Positions 1 through 10,583 of a DNA stretch of 64,000 nt are shown in pieces. Position numbers and translations under genes: made by a program. Below the pieces are notes generated by a model. The model was not told where the DNA came from and did no database searches. It worked only from the letters and a program-made list of their open reading frames with translations. Every line of letters begins with the position of its first letter. The first letter of the stretch is position 1. The stretch comes from Hwanghaeella grinnelliae (GTDB lineage: Bacteria; Pseudomonadota; Alphaproteobacteria; UBA8366; Aestuariispiraceae): the NCBI RefSeq assembly GCF_004005845.1, contig NZ_SADE01000002.1, forward strand, positions 558,421-622,420, given 5' to 3'.

Positions 1-411
1 CAGGATGCCGCCAAATTCGGCCCCAGCGGCCTGGCCAAGGAATTGCTGGCCGTGGCCGATAATCTGGGCCGCGCCCTGCAGTCGGTAACGGATGAAGACC
101 GCGAGGCGAGCGCTTCGGTCAAGAACCTCGTCGTCGGCGTGGAAATGATCGAAAAGCAGTTCGTCGACGCTTTCGAACGCTTCCATATCAAGCGGATCGA
201 CCCGCTGGGCGAAAAGTTCTCCTACGAAAAGCATCAGGCCATCTCCGAAGCGACCGATACCGGCCAGCCCGCCGGGACGATCGTTCAGGTCCTGCAGCCC
301 GGTTATATGATGCATGAGCGTCTGTTGCGCCCGGCCATGGTTGTCGTCGCCAAGGGCGACTCGGATGCCGTGCCGCCGGAAGGCCACGCCTCCATCGATA
401 CCACGGCCTGA
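1..411 (+). CDS. grpE: GrpE nucleotide exchange factor, C-terminal part (5' end outside window)
   Basis: Co-chaperone that releases ADP from DnaK in the cytoplasmic DnaK-DnaJ-GrpE folding cycle. The window opens inside the gene, in frame from base 1, and 136 codons are visible. They cover the end of the long dimerisation helix (about residues 1-60 here) and the beta domain that contacts DnaK. The beta domain shows the usual ending: a G-Y-rich turn followed by R-LRPA-V-V-A-K. dnaK and dnaJ lie 4.6 kb downstream on the same strand, separated by five unrelated genes, so the usual grpE-dnaK linkage is loosened here. Identification rests on the conserved C-terminal motif and the chaperone neighbourhood. 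Confidence 0.93.
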   Translation, partial: QDAAKFGPSGLAKELLAVADNLGRALQSVTDEDREASASVKNLVVGVEMIEKQFVDAFERFHIKRIDPLGEKFSYEKHQAISEATDTGQPAGTIVQVLQPGYMMHERLLRPAMVVVAKGDSDAVPPEGHASIDTTA

Positions 412-462
412 ACGGCAGGTCTTTTGTAGCCGTTGAGGCTTTATGGGTTAGGGGGAGCAGCA

Positions 463-1428
463 ATGTCCGAAAACGCCTATGACAAGGGCCGCTTGAACCT
501 GCCCTTCGTCGGTCATTGCACCTTTGGAAAACAACCCGCTTGCCTGGACTGGGACGCAATCGACGCGGATATCGCGATCCTTGGCGCGCCCTTCGACATG
601 GGCACCCAATACCGGGCGGGAGCGCGGTTCGGGCCGCGCGGCATCCGTGAGGCCTCGACCCTGTTCTCCTTCGGTCACGGCGGGGCCTACGATTTCGAGG
701 ACGATGTTACCTATCTGCCGGCGGACAAGGTCCGGCTGGTGGATATCGGGGATGCCGACATCATCCATACCGATACCAACCAGAGCCACGACAACATCGA
801 ATTCGGCGTCCGCAAAATTCTGGACGCCAAGGCGCTGCCGGTCGTGCTGGGTGGGGACCATTCGGTGCACATTCCCTGTATCCGCGCCTTCGCCGATCAG
901 GAACCGGTCCATATCATCCATGTCGACGCCCATCTGGACTTCGTCGATGAACGCCACGGCGTGCGTTACGGCCACGGCAATCCGCTGCGCCGGGCATCGG
1001 AAATGTCCCATGTCACCGGATTCACGCAACTTGGCATTCGAAACGTTTCGTCTTCGAACCGATCGGACTATGACGCCGCCCGTGCCGCGGGATCGGACAT
1101 TCTATCGGTCCGCGACGTCCGCAAGCTTGGCACGGACGGCGTTTTGGCGCGGATTCCGGAAGGCGTGCGCTATTACCTGACCATCGATATCGACGGTTTC
1201 GACCCTTCGATCGCGCCCGGGACCGGCACGCCCAGCCATGGCGGGTTCCTCTACTACGAAGTCTTGGAACTGATGCAGGGTCTGGCCAAGAAGGGCGATA
1301 TCGTCGGCATGGATTTGGTCGAAGTCGCGCCGGATTACGATATTTCCGGGTCCACCTCCTTCCTGGCGGCACAGTTGCTGATGAACATTTTGGGCTATGT
1401 CTTCCACGAAAAAGGTCTCAGCAGCTAA
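463..1428 (+). CDS. agmatinase-type ureohydrolase (arginase family)
   Basis: Predicted dinuclear-manganese amidinohydrolase that cleaves urea from a guanidino compound such as agmatine or guanidinobutyrate. It is 321 aa, normal for the family. All metal-ligand motifs are present: GGDHS with the ligand His at about 133, DAHLD with ligands at about 155, 157 and 159, and DIDGFDP with ligands at about 242 and 244. I chose the ATG at 463 because a G-rich ribosome site (gggggag) lies just upstream and family homology begins there. An in-frame TTG at 433 is less likely. It follows grpE by 51 bp. A second, divergent paralogue lies at 12850-13857. The exact substrate cannot be read from sequence. Confidence 0.88.
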   Translation: MSENAYDKGRLNLPFVGHCTFGKQPACLDWDAIDADIAILGAPFDMGTQYRAGARFGPRGIREASTLFSFGHGGAYDFEDDVTYLPADKVRLVDIGDADIIHTDTNQSHDNIEFGVRKILDAKALPVVLGGDHSVHIPCIRAFADQEPVHIIHVDAHLDFVDERHGVRYGHGNPLRRASEMSHVTGFTQLGIRNVSSSNRSDYDAARAAGSDILSVRDVRKLGTDGVLARIPEGVRYYLTIDIDGFDPSIAPGTGTPSHGGFLYYEVLELMQGLAKKGDIVGMDLVEVAPDYDISGSTSFLAAQLLMNILGYVFHEKGLSS

Positions 1429-1651
1429 ACCGCCGGATCTCGGCCGCTGAACCTGGGCCGCGCGCCCCTACCGATTTACCGAGGGTTCGGGCTTTTCTTG
1501 TGGTATAAGTCTGTCTGGAGAGTGCGGGCGCCTTTTCTCCCTCGTTAAGGCTCCCGAACGCTGCGTGGCCGTGAAGTGAGTATCCGTGACAGGTATCACA
1601 GCGCTATTTGAAGCGTCGCGCTAGGATGCCTGTCGAGGAGTTGAAGAGACG
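1429..1651. other. intergenic region, nothing definite
   Basis: This 223-bp gap lies between the agmatinase-like gene and the flagellar-rod-like gene. I see no hairpin followed by a T-run, no tRNA and no credible small ORF. A purine-rich stretch just before 1652 (gaggag...aagagacg) is a plausible ribosome site for the next gene. Confidence 0.5.
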
Positions 1652-2053
1652 ATGCCCGATCAAGCTTTGAGAACCGCCGTCAGCGGCCTTGCCGCCGCGA
1701 CCACCCGGGTGAACGCCAGCGCGAACAATATCGCGAATGCGGGCACCGTCGGGCGTGTCGGCGCGGCGGAGGGCGATGCGGACCGGGCCTATCAGGCGCA
1801 AACCGTGCAGCAGACCAGCGCGCCCGGCAGTGGCACGCGCGCCGCCATCGTCCCGCGCAATCCCGCGACCCAAACCGTCTTCGCCCCCGACTCCCCCTTG
1901 GCGAACGCCCAAGGCCTTGTCGACGCGCCGAATGTGGACCTGGGCGAGGAACTGGTAAACCAGATCACCGCCAAAGCCGCCTTCAAGGCGAACGCCGCGG
2001 TTATCCGCAGCGTCGATGAACAGCAGGACGACCTGCTCGATATTCTTTCCTAA
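1652..2053 (+). CDS. short flagellar basal-body rod-like protein
   Basis: A 133-aa protein with both signature ends of the FlgB/FlgC/FlgG rod-hook family. The N-terminal motif around residues 5-30 is (A)L-TAVSGLAAATTRVNASANNIANA. The C-terminal coiled segment around 90-133 has V-DLGEELVNQITAKAAFKANAAVI. The middle domain that normally separates them is almost absent, replaced by about 55 residues rich in A, T, Q and P. Members of the family are built into the periplasmic rod by the flagellar export apparatus. No other flagellar gene is nearby, so this is an orphan. It could be a minor rod-associated protein or a reduced relic; the reading frame is intact. Confidence 0.72.
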   Translation: MPDQALRTAVSGLAAATTRVNASANNIANAGTVGRVGAAEGDADRAYQAQTVQQTSAPGSGTRAAIVPRNPATQTVFAPDSPLANAQGLVDAPNVDLGEELVNQITAKAAFKANAAVIRSVDEQQDDLLDILS

Positions 2054-2056
2054 CTT

Positions 2057-2674
2057 TCAACCCCGATCCGGCCGCGTCACCCGCCGCATCGTCAGGTTTA
2101 TGCGTTGCGGGGAGGGCATCAGGGTGGAGGTTTCCGGATAGACCCGGTCGACCCCGTGGAAGAAATCGCGGCTTTTGCCGCCCAGCACCACGACATCGCC
2201 GCTTGAAAGGCGGAAACTCGACGTTTTATCGCGGCGGTTCGGCCCGCCCAGGCGGAAAAGGGCCGTCGCCCCCAGCGAGACGGAAACGACGGGCGCGTCC
2301 GGCGCGTCCTCATCCTGGTCGCGGTGCAGGCCCATGCGGCTCTTTTCCCCGTGATACCAGTTCACCAGACAGGCTTCGGGCGGCGCATCGTAGCCGCCGA
2401 CATCGTCCCATAGCGCCAGCAAAGTATCGGGGATCGGGGGCCAGGGCGTGTTCTTGACCGGGTGACGTGCCTGATAGCGATAGCCTCCCTGCTTGTCGGT
2501 CATCCAGCCGAGCGCGCCGGCATTCGTCATCTTCACCGACATGGGTTGGCCGGATTTCGGCATGGTCGGCTGATAGAACGGGGCCGCGCGCAGAATGTCG
2601 CGCACATCCTGCAGCAGGGATTCCTGCTGGGCGCGCCCGAAATAGCCGGGCAGAAGTTTGAAACCCTCTTTCAT
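2057..2674 (-). CDS. alkB: AlkB-type 2-oxoglutarate/Fe(II) dioxygenase
   Basis: Predicted repair enzyme that oxidatively removes alkyl groups from 1-methyladenine and 3-methylcytosine in DNA or RNA. Visible features are a double-stranded beta-helix with the iron ligands H-x-D in LHRDQDED, the distal His in FFHGVDR, and the 2-oxoglutarate Arg pair in R-INLTMRR near the C terminus. It is 205 aa, typical for AlkB. The start chosen is the ATG at 2674, where the family usually begins (L-PGYF). The frame stays open upstream to 2758 but that part has no family character. It converges on the gene at 1652 with a 3-bp gap. Confidence 0.85.
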   Translation of the reverse strand: MKEGFKLLPGYFGRAQQESLLQDVRDILRAAPFYQPTMPKSGQPMSVKMTNAGALGWMTDKQGGYRYQARHPVKNTPWPPIPDTLLALWDDVGGYDAPPEACLVNWYHGEKSRMGLHRDQDEDAPDAPVVSVSLGATALFRLGGPNRRDKTSSFRLSSGDVVVLGGKSRDFFHGVDRVYPETSTLMPSPQRINLTMRRVTRPDRG

Positions 2675-2801
2675 CGCCGAAATTGACCGAAGTATCATTT
2701 GGGCGGCAAGCAATTTGCCAACTATCCACCAGCCCAAGCAACTATGCTGGAAATCCAATCTGCCGGGACTCGCTGCACACCGTTCTACAAATAATTATTA
2801 G

Positions 2802-3704
2802 CTAATACGTTTGATGTTCCGGGAAATCGTTATCCCACCCGATTAAACCTTGGACTAGAAGTGCTTCCGCTGGATCTAGCCCGTCGAGGCTCTCAATTTT
2901 CTCCCAGGTTTCTAAAACTTCGTTTGGATCCACTAATCCAACCTCAAACGCGTTGGTGATTACACCGCCCGCGATCTCGTCTCTAAAACCCGAAATTTGA
3001 GAGATCGGCAAAGCCCCAAGAAAGAGCTGACGGTGAACTTTTAATCCGACACGTAAATCAACTCGCACATTCGTACCATACCCATTATCCATATGGGGAT
3101 TTTCGCCAAATATCCTCAAGTCACCATGATCACCCGGCTCTACCGGCAGTTCACCCAAGTTCCATTTTCGTGCTGCAATATCGAACATTGATCCAAGATT
3201 TTCTCCAGCTTTGTTGGAAACGGAGGAAACATATTGGAAGTCATAAGGCAACTTGAAGGGCAATGGAGCCGACATGGACAGGCCGAAACTCATTGCAGCT
3301 CCTCGGAAGTCACAGACTGTCTGCATCATTACGGAAGCAGTCCATTTGTGCTCGTCGGTATCAACTGGGCTGTATAGTGAGATTTGGAGACCTTCAGCCC
3401 TGGTCTTTGCCGCTTCCGAGAAGCCGACAGGGCAAACAAGAACGCCTTTATGTGCGCCAACGTCTTGAACAAGACCGTTAAATTCTTCCACCCCCTTTAC
3501 GTCGACAGGTCGCTTGTAGTCCTTGCAGTCAATTACGATTTCAACCTCGTACTGTCCTATTCGGTCTTTGACCAACACATCAATCTGCCGTTTCCGTCCT
3601 GAGTGACGTCCTGGAAGTTGTTGATTGTGAAGGACCTCCGCTCCTGGCGCCAACTCGCTTTGAATTTTCGCAACCAGTATCTCCAAATCTTTGTAGTCGG
3701 ACAC
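2802..3704 (-). CDS. Mrr-like restriction endonuclease-fold protein with novel C-terminal domain
   Basis: A 300-aa protein. Its first 120 residues look like the Mrr/PD-(D/E)xK nuclease fold: an Asp in RQIDVLV (about residue 42), then a beta strand ending in IDCKDYKRPV, which supplies the D-x-K catalytic pair. A motif around VEEFNGLVQDVGAHKGVLVCP follows, as in Mrr proteins acting on (modified) DNA. Residues from about 130 onward match nothing I recognise. The start is GTG at 3704 with GGAG 8 bases upstream. The gene and its flanks are visibly AT-richer than the neighbours and carry no methyltransferase partner, which suggests a lone type IV-like enzyme acquired by transfer. Function is inferred from the fold only. 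Confidence 0.65.
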   Translation of the reverse strand: MSDYKDLEILVAKIQSELAPGAEVLHNQQLPGRHSGRKRQIDVLVKDRIGQYEVEIVIDCKDYKRPVDVKGVEEFNGLVQDVGAHKGVLVCPVGFSEAAKTRAEGLQISLYSPVDTDEHKWTASVMMQTVCDFRGAAMSFGLSMSAPLPFKLPYDFQYVSSVSNKAGENLGSMFDIAARKWNLGELPVEPGDHGDLRIFGENPHMDNGYGTNVRVDLRVGLKVHRQLFLGALPISQISGFRDEIAGGVITNAFEVGLVDPNEVLETWEKIESLDGLDPAEALLVQGLIGWDNDFPEHQTY

Positions 3705-3826
3705 AGCATTTGCTCCCGATCGAGTTCGTTGCGTGCAAAGCCTTCAAACCAGCGCTTCGACAAAGCGCACTGGTCGATTGGAACTTCATTGGAAAGCGGA
3801 AACACTGACTGATTCGCACCGAAAAA

Positions 3827-4684
3827 TCAGTTCTTTGGCAACCGATTTGCCCAGGCTATCGAGGTGTCAACCCAGTCGGGCGGAATCTTGTGGCCGCCGT
3901 CATGCAGGCAAAATTCCATTTCCGTCGCTGCCGCACATTCGGTCCAGAGCCAGCACCGACGGTCCGCCTCCGTTACCATACGGGTCGGTTCGGCGCCGCA
4001 ACGATTTGCCTGCCTCAGCACGGTGAAACCCTCGAAGGTTCGGCCCTGGTGCCAATGCTCGCCTATTTGCCGCCCGTTCAACGGCATCACTGTATCCGTG
4101 GTGCCGTGGACATAGCGCATCCGGTCCGGTCCGGTGTCGCAATGCTCGGGATGAGGACGCCAAAACCCGCCGGAAACCGCAAAATAGGCACTGAATAATT
4201 CGCCATGGGTGCAGGCGATATCCCAGACCATGGAACTGCCCAAACTGAACCCGCCGGCCCAGACGCGCGTTTCGTCGACCGGCCAATGGGCCCGGACATC
4301 GGCCAGAACGTCTTTTACGAAGGCGATCTCGTCACGGTCTTGTTCCGGCGCATTGCGCACCGACCAGCTTTTGTTCGCGCCATCCAAAGCCACCAGCAGC
4401 ACACCGTTTTTACGAGTCTCCCCACCGATCCTGGGGCTGTTCACGACATATTTTCCGGTCCGTCCATAACCGTGGAACCAGACCACCACCGGCAAGGGTG
4501 TTTTTCCGTCCCAGCCATCCGGTTCCAGAACCTGATAGGTCCCGTTCGCGACCGTACACGGGGTCGCGCAGGCCATGGCATCCCGCGCATTCCAACCGAG
4601 AACGGCGAGCAAGCAAAGCAGAGAAAGGGCTGTCAGCCGGGCGGCGAAGGCGCCCTTGATCGGACCGCGTGAGGGGAAATCCAT
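3827..4684 (-). CDS. secreted alpha/beta-hydrolase, PHB depolymerase/feruloyl esterase-like
   Basis: A 285-aa exported esterase of the LpqC/polyhydroxybutyrate depolymerase-like family. The N terminus has a basic stretch, a hydrophobic segment (LTALSLLCLLAVLGW) and a likely signal-peptidase site near AMACA. An oxyanion-hole HG follows in VVWFHGYGR. The nucleophile Ser sits in GFSLGSS, the acid in HGTTDTVMP and the catalytic His in HDGGHKIP, giving a complete triad. Many Cys residues suggest disulfides in the periplasm or outside the cell. The start is the ATG at 4684; the frame is open further upstream but the signal peptide begins here. The substrate could be a polyester, an acetylated sugar or a phenolic ester. 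Confidence 0.78.
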   Translation of the reverse strand: MDFPSRGPIKGAFAARLTALSLLCLLAVLGWNARDAMACATPCTVANGTYQVLEPDGWDGKTPLPVVVWFHGYGRTGKYVVNSPRIGGETRKNGVLLVALDGANKSWSVRNAPEQDRDEIAFVKDVLADVRAHWPVDETRVWAGGFSLGSSMVWDIACTHGELFSAYFAVSGGFWRPHPEHCDTGPDRMRYVHGTTDTVMPLNGRQIGEHWHQGRTFEGFTVLRQANRCGAEPTRMVTEADRRCWLWTECAAATEMEFCLHDGGHKIPPDWVDTSIAWANRLPKN

Positions 4685-5051
4685 GATGCGGCGACTATAC
4701 AGAGGACGGGGCCCAGGAAGAATTCCCATTTGCGTGACCAAGGCCCTGAACGCGCCCTGGGCGGGAACGCCGGATCAACCCAATCGGGCACGGTATCCGA
4801 TTGCGAAACGAAACCGGCATCCGCATGGCGAAATACCGGAATGCGCGTTCCAATGGACGTTGCGGGGGCCGTATTGCCGCGAAAAGCCCGGAAAAACATG
4901 CGGAAATAGGTGGTGGAGCGTTGCACATTCGGGGAGCGGTCCCTATATCCAATTCCGAAAATCCCTTAACCCCACACCCTTGAGGGGGCCTCGTGCAAGT
5001 GCTGCATCGTCGGGCTGGCGAGGCCTGCTTATGACAGGAGAGTGAAGTAAA
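4685..5051. other. dnaK upstream region
   Basis: This 367-bp gap lies between the divergent esterase gene and dnaK. Besides the RpoH-like promoter it holds the dnaK ribosome site (aggagag, about 8 bases before the ATG). I see no further gene. A short plus-strand frame at 4801-4983 has no family resemblance and I do not call it. Confidence 0.5.
4920..4948 (+). promoter_or_regulatory. candidate sigma-32 (heat-shock) promoter of dnaK
   Basis: GTTG at 4920-4923, an 18-base spacer, then CCTATAT at 4942-4948. This matches the alphaproteobacterial RpoH pattern CTTG-N17/18-CYTAT-T in all but the first base of the -35 element. It lies about 100 bp before the dnaK start, a reasonable leader length. 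No CIRCE inverted repeat is seen. The call is by motif only; no transcript start is known. Confidence 0.6.
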
Positions 5052-6974
<1,923 letters not shown>

Positions 6975-6986
6975 GGGCCCGTCGAA

Positions 6987-7014
6987 GGCCCCGACCGACC
7001 CGGTCGGGGCCTTT
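6987..7014 (+). terminator. intrinsic terminator/attenuator between dnaK and dnaJ
   Basis: A perfect 11-bp GC-rich stem (GGCCCCGACCG pairing with CGGTCGGGGCC) with a 3-base loop is followed by TTTCTCT. It starts 13 bases after the dnaK stop. In many bacteria such a hairpin lowers dnaJ transcription relative to dnaK. dnaJ has no obvious promoter of its own in the 41 bases that remain, so partial read-through is likely. Confidence 0.82.
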
Positions 7015-7055
7015 CTCTATCTACCTTTTAATCAAGCCTGTCCGGAAAGAAGACC

Positions 7056-8207
7056 ATGGCGAAACGGGACTATTATGAAGTTCTGGGCGTCGAGAAGGGC
7101 GCCGATGCGGGCGCGCTGAAAAGCGCGTATCGCAAGATGGCGATGCAATATCATCCGGACCGCAATCAGGACGATCCGGAAGCGGAAGCCAAGTTCAAGG
7201 AAGTCAACGAAGCCTACGAAGTGCTGAAGGATGAGCAGAAACGGGCCGCTTATGACCGTTTCGGCCACCAGGCGTTCGAGCAAGGCGGCGGCTTCGGCGG
7301 TGGCGGCGGTGCCGGTGGCGGCGCCGGATTTACCGGCTTTACCGATATTTTCGAGGAAATGTTCGGTGATTTCATGGGCGGTGGCGGCGGCCGCCGGGGC
7401 GGCCAGCAGGCCAACCGGGGTGCGGACCTTCGTTACAATCTCGAAATATCCTTGGAAGACGCCTATCACGGCCGCCAGGTTGAGGTGCATGTGCCGACAT
7501 CGGTCGCGTGCGAAACCTGCGACGGGACGGGTGCCGCGGAAGGGGCATCACCGACCACCTGCGGCATGTGCCACGGCCAGGGCAAAGTACGCGCCCAGCA
7601 AGGCTTTTTCACCATCGAGAGGACCTGCCCAACCTGTCACGGCCAGGGCTCGGTAATCGACAATCCGTGCAAGAGCTGTCACGGCGCCGGTCGCCAGACC
7701 AAAGAAAAGATGCTCAGCGTCAGCGTGCCGAAAGGCGTCGAGGACGGCACCCGGATCCGTTTGGCCGGTGAGGGTGAGGCAGGCTTACGCGGCGCGCCGG
7801 CGGGCGATCTGTATATTTTCATATCCGTCGCCCCGCATCGGATATTCCAGCGCGAAGGCGCGAATGTCTTCTGCCGGGTGCCGATTTCCATGGCGGACGC
7901 CGCCTTGGGATCGGAAATCGAGGTCCCCACGATCGACGGCGGCCGCACTAAGGTGAAGGTGCCGTCGGGCACGCAGACGGGCCAGCAGTTCCGCCTGCGC
8001 GGCAAGGGCATGTCCATCCTGCGCAGCCAGGGCCGCGGCGATATGTATATCGAAATGGCGGTGGAAACGCCGGTGAACCTGTCCAAAAAGCAGAAAGAGC
8101 TTCTGGAGGAATTCCGCAAGGCGGGCGGCGAAGGCAAGCCGACCAACCCGGAAACCGAAGGATTCTTCAGCAAGGTGAAGGAATTCTGGGACGATTTGAC
8201 CGAATAG
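7056..8207 (+). CDS. dnaJ: chaperone protein DnaJ (Hsp40)
   Basis: J-protein that delivers substrates to DnaK and triggers its ATPase. It is 383 aa, full length. The J domain (1-70) has the essential HPD at 33-35. A Gly/Phe-rich linker (about 75-120) follows, including a run of Gly that repeats GGGG. The zinc domain has four C-x-x-C-x-G-x-G repeats ([32 protein letters not shown]). The C-terminal substrate-binding domains complete a type I DnaJ. It lies 81 bp after dnaK behind a terminator-like hairpin. Confidence 0.98.
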   Translation: MAKRDYYEVLGVEKGADAGALKSAYRKMAMQYHPDRNQDDPEAEAKFKEVNEAYEVLKDEQKRAAYDRFGHQAFEQGGGFGGGGGAGGGAGFTGFTDIFEEMFGDFMGGGGGRRGGQQANRGADLRYNLEISLEDAYHGRQVEVHVPTSVACETCDGTGAAEGASPTTCGMCHGQGKVRAQQGFFTIERTCPTCHGQGSVIDNPCKSCHGAGRQTKEKMLSVSVPKGVEDGTRIRLAGEGEAGLRGAPAGDLYIFISVAPHRIFQREGANVFCRVPISMADAALGSEIEVPTIDGGRTKVKVPSGTQTGQQFRLRGKGMSILRSQGRGDMYIEMAVETPVNLSKKQKELLEEFRKAGGEGKPTNPETEGFFSKVKEFWDDLTE

Positions 8208-8227
8208 CGGGGCCCGAAGAGGAGAGC

Positions 8228-9469
8228 CTAGCGCCGTTTGACGTCTTCGTCGCGAACCAATTCGAAGAAATCTGTAAACAAACCGGCTTGGGAAAAGTCC
8301 GCGAGACGAAATCCCGGCCGGTTTTTCTTTGCCGCCAACGCCCCGCGCCACAGGGCCGCTTGATCCACGAACCACAGATTTTCCCGCTCTTCCGCGAACC
8401 GGGCGCGGATATAGGCTGCGGTGAGGGTGGCCATCCACCAGGAATCCGCTGACGGCGCGAACCCGGTCGCGCCGCCCCGTACGATGCCGCCCGGCCCCCC
8501 GTCCGGCCGCAGCCAGCATCCGAAATCCCCCGTCTCACCGGGTTTTCCCGTCTTCATGACGTCGAACAGCGGGTCTAACGGCGCGCGGACGATCAAGTCC
8601 ATATCCAAGACCAGGACCGGGCGCTTGTTCGCCAACAACAGCTTTTCCATCGCCAGAAAGCGCCAACTGGCATAAACGGCGGGCCGGTTGATCCCCGGAA
8701 ACTCCGCCGTTTCATGTTCTATGCCCAGGAAAAGGGAAGGGCCCGCTGCGGCAAGCGCCGCTGTATCCTCCGGCGCCGCGTCCACCGCCAGAACCGACAG
8801 GCTCGCGCCTGGGTTCGTCCGGTTAAGGCTTTCAACGAAATCGGGTCCGAACCGGCGGAGGTAGCCGCCATCCGCGGCAACCAAGATATGCGGTTGATTT
8901 TGCTCGTCTTTTTCAAAAACCGGCGGTGTCCCGACCGATTGCGCCAACGCGGCCACCTGTTCGGCTGGGAGCAAATGACCGGTCTGGACAAAGACATTGG
9001 TCAGGGTCTGATCCCGTGCGGCGAGAAACCATTCCGGGTCCGCATCAAATCCACGCTTGGCGGCGAGAAAACCGGCCAGCGCCGCGTCTTCATCCCCGCG
9101 CAGCATGGCCATGTGACCCGCGGCGTAGTGCAGGGTCGCCTGTTCCCTCGATCCCTCGCCGAACCCGGACAGGGCGGTCTTCAGCCGATCCAGACCCTGG
9201 TCGCTGCCGTTCACCGCACAAATCCAGGCCGCGCGCCACAACACGGCCGCCGCGTCCCGCCGCCGGGTCCAACGATCCGACAGAAGGGCCGCAACGGCAT
9301 CGCCCGCGCCCATCACCGCGGCACACAGCAACAGGCCGGCGGCGGCGCCGGGATCGTCGGTGGCGGTCAGTTGTGTTTGAAACCGCTCCGCCGCCTGTTT
9401 CAGGTCGCCGCGGAACAGATCATTCCAGCCCTCGCGCAGGTCCGGAGACTCCTCTAGACTGGCGGTCAT
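8228..9469 (-). CDS. putative glycosyltransferase-like protein with N-terminal helical repeats
   Basis: A 413-aa protein. Residues 1-190 are Ala/Leu-rich amphipathic helices like TPR/HAT repeats (WNDLFRGDLKQAAERF and others). From about residue 200 a Rossmann-like GT-A pattern appears: ILVAADGGYLRRFGPDFVESL, then a VLVLDMDLIVRAP strand whose D-M-D resembles the DxD nucleotide-sugar/metal motif, then a C-terminal FVDQAALW segment as found in glycosyltransferases that act near the membrane. No signal peptide or membrane span is visible. Its ATG overlaps, on the opposite strand, the ATG of the next gene. The role is inferred from motifs only. Confidence 0.55.
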   Translation of the reverse strand: MTASLEESPDLREGWNDLFRGDLKQAAERFQTQLTATDDPGAAAGLLLCAAVMGAGDAVAALLSDRWTRRRDAAAVLWRAAWICAVNGSDQGLDRLKTALSGFGEGSREQATLHYAAGHMAMLRGDEDAALAGFLAAKRGFDADPEWFLAARDQTLTNVFVQTGHLLPAEQVAALAQSVGTPPVFEKDEQNQPHILVAADGGYLRRFGPDFVESLNRTNPGASLSVLAVDAAPEDTAALAAAGPSLFLGIEHETAEFPGINRPAVYASWRFLAMEKLLLANKRPVLVLDMDLIVRAPLDPLFDVMKTGKPGETGDFGCWLRPDGGPGGIVRGGATGFAPSADSWWMATLTAAYIRARFAEERENLWFVDQAALWRGALAAKKNRPGFRLADFSQAGLFTDFFELVRDEDVKRR

Positions 9470-10583
9470 GCGCCCTGATGCTCCCTCATCCTTTTCGCCG
9501 GAAGACGCGACGCCCCGCCAAACCTATTGGCCGACGGATCACGGCTATGACTGGCAGCTGGGGTTGCTGCGCTTCCTGCTATCTTCCGACGCATACAAGG
9601 ACATCGCAACGTTTCTGGGCGGCGAGGAAGCGCTGACGCTGTCAAAGCCCGACATGCACGGCCTGCATCACCGCGCCATCGGCTTCCTGCAAAGGTCCAT
9701 GGACGGCCGCCTGCGCCGCCGTTTCGTCGGCGCCATCAAGGAATACGCGGAAACCGTCATCGGCCCGAATTCGGCCCGCCCTATCCCGGCGGAAGCGGAG
9801 CGTCCTATTCGGGAAGTCGACGAACAGGGCTATACGGCGCTGCCCGCCATACCCACCGACTGGGCGGACGATATCCGGGAACACGCCGCCGGCACGGTCA
9901 TGCACAATTGGGCGGCGGATGTGGAAGGGCCCCCGGAAAGCTTGCGGGCGAACCACAATCTGGCGCTTTGTTCCAGGCCGCCCTTGCTGACCCTGCCGCA
10001 TATCCGGGAGATCGCGACCGATCCGGTGGTCGGCGCGGCGGTGGAACAGCATCTGGGCGCGCCGCCGATCCTGCTCAGCATCGGGCTGTGGTGTTCTTTC
10101 GCGGGCAAACAGGCGAAGGATGCCCAGTTCTTTCATTTCGACCTGGACGATTACCGCTTCTGCAAACTGTTCATCTATCTGACCGACGTGGATGAGGATG
10201 GCGGGCCGCATGTCTATCTGCCCCGGACTCACGACCCGGACTACATCGCCGCCTGCCGCCCGGAACCCGGGCCGGCGCGGGACGAATTCGACTGGTGGTA
10301 CTTCCACGACCTGCGGAAGCAGGATGCCGACGCTACCCGCCACCTGAAGCAGGACCCGGTGAATCTCACCGGACCGAAGGGATCGCGCCTGCTGGTGAAC
10401 ACCGAAGGCATCCACAAAGGGCTGCCGCCCCAGAACCAGGACCGATGGCTGCTGCAATTGTTGTTCGGCGTTTCGCACTTCACGCAATGGGGCGGCCAAT
10501 TCGACGCCCCCGTGCTCGCCGCCGCCAACCCGGCGGAGGCCTATCTGCTGAACGGCCTGTTTCCGACGCATAGCCCCCAGTAG
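9468..10583 (+). CDS. phytanoyl-CoA dioxygenase-like 2-oxoglutarate/Fe(II) enzyme
   Basis: A 371-aa protein with the PhyH-family iron site: H-x-D in FFHFDLDDYRFCKLF (about residues 223-225), followed by the family-typical YLTDVDEDGGPHVYLPRTH. The distal His is in EGIHKGLPP and a following Arg (DRW) can bind 2-oxoglutarate. Such enzymes hydroxylate small molecules or lipid-linked substrates. The first 120 residues are extra and of unknown fold. Its start codon shares two bases with that of the divergent gene at 8228-9469, so either the true starts lie further in or the promoters sit inside each other's coding region. Confidence 0.68.
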   Translation: MRPDAPSSFSPEDATPRQTYWPTDHGYDWQLGLLRFLLSSDAYKDIATFLGGEEALTLSKPDMHGLHHRAIGFLQRSMDGRLRRRFVGAIKEYAETVIGPNSARPIPAEAERPIREVDEQGYTALPAIPTDWADDIREHAAGTVMHNWAADVEGPPESLRANHNLALCSRPPLLTLPHIREIATDPVVGAAVEQHLGAPPILLSIGLWCSFAGKQAKDAQFFHFDLDDYRFCKLFIYLTDVDEDGGPHVYLPRTHDPDYIAACRPEPGPARDEFDWWYFHDLRKQDADATRHLKQDPVNLTGPKGSRLLVNTEGIHKGLPPQNQDRWLLQLLFGVSHFTQWGGQFDAPVLAAANPAEAYLLNGLFPTHSPQ

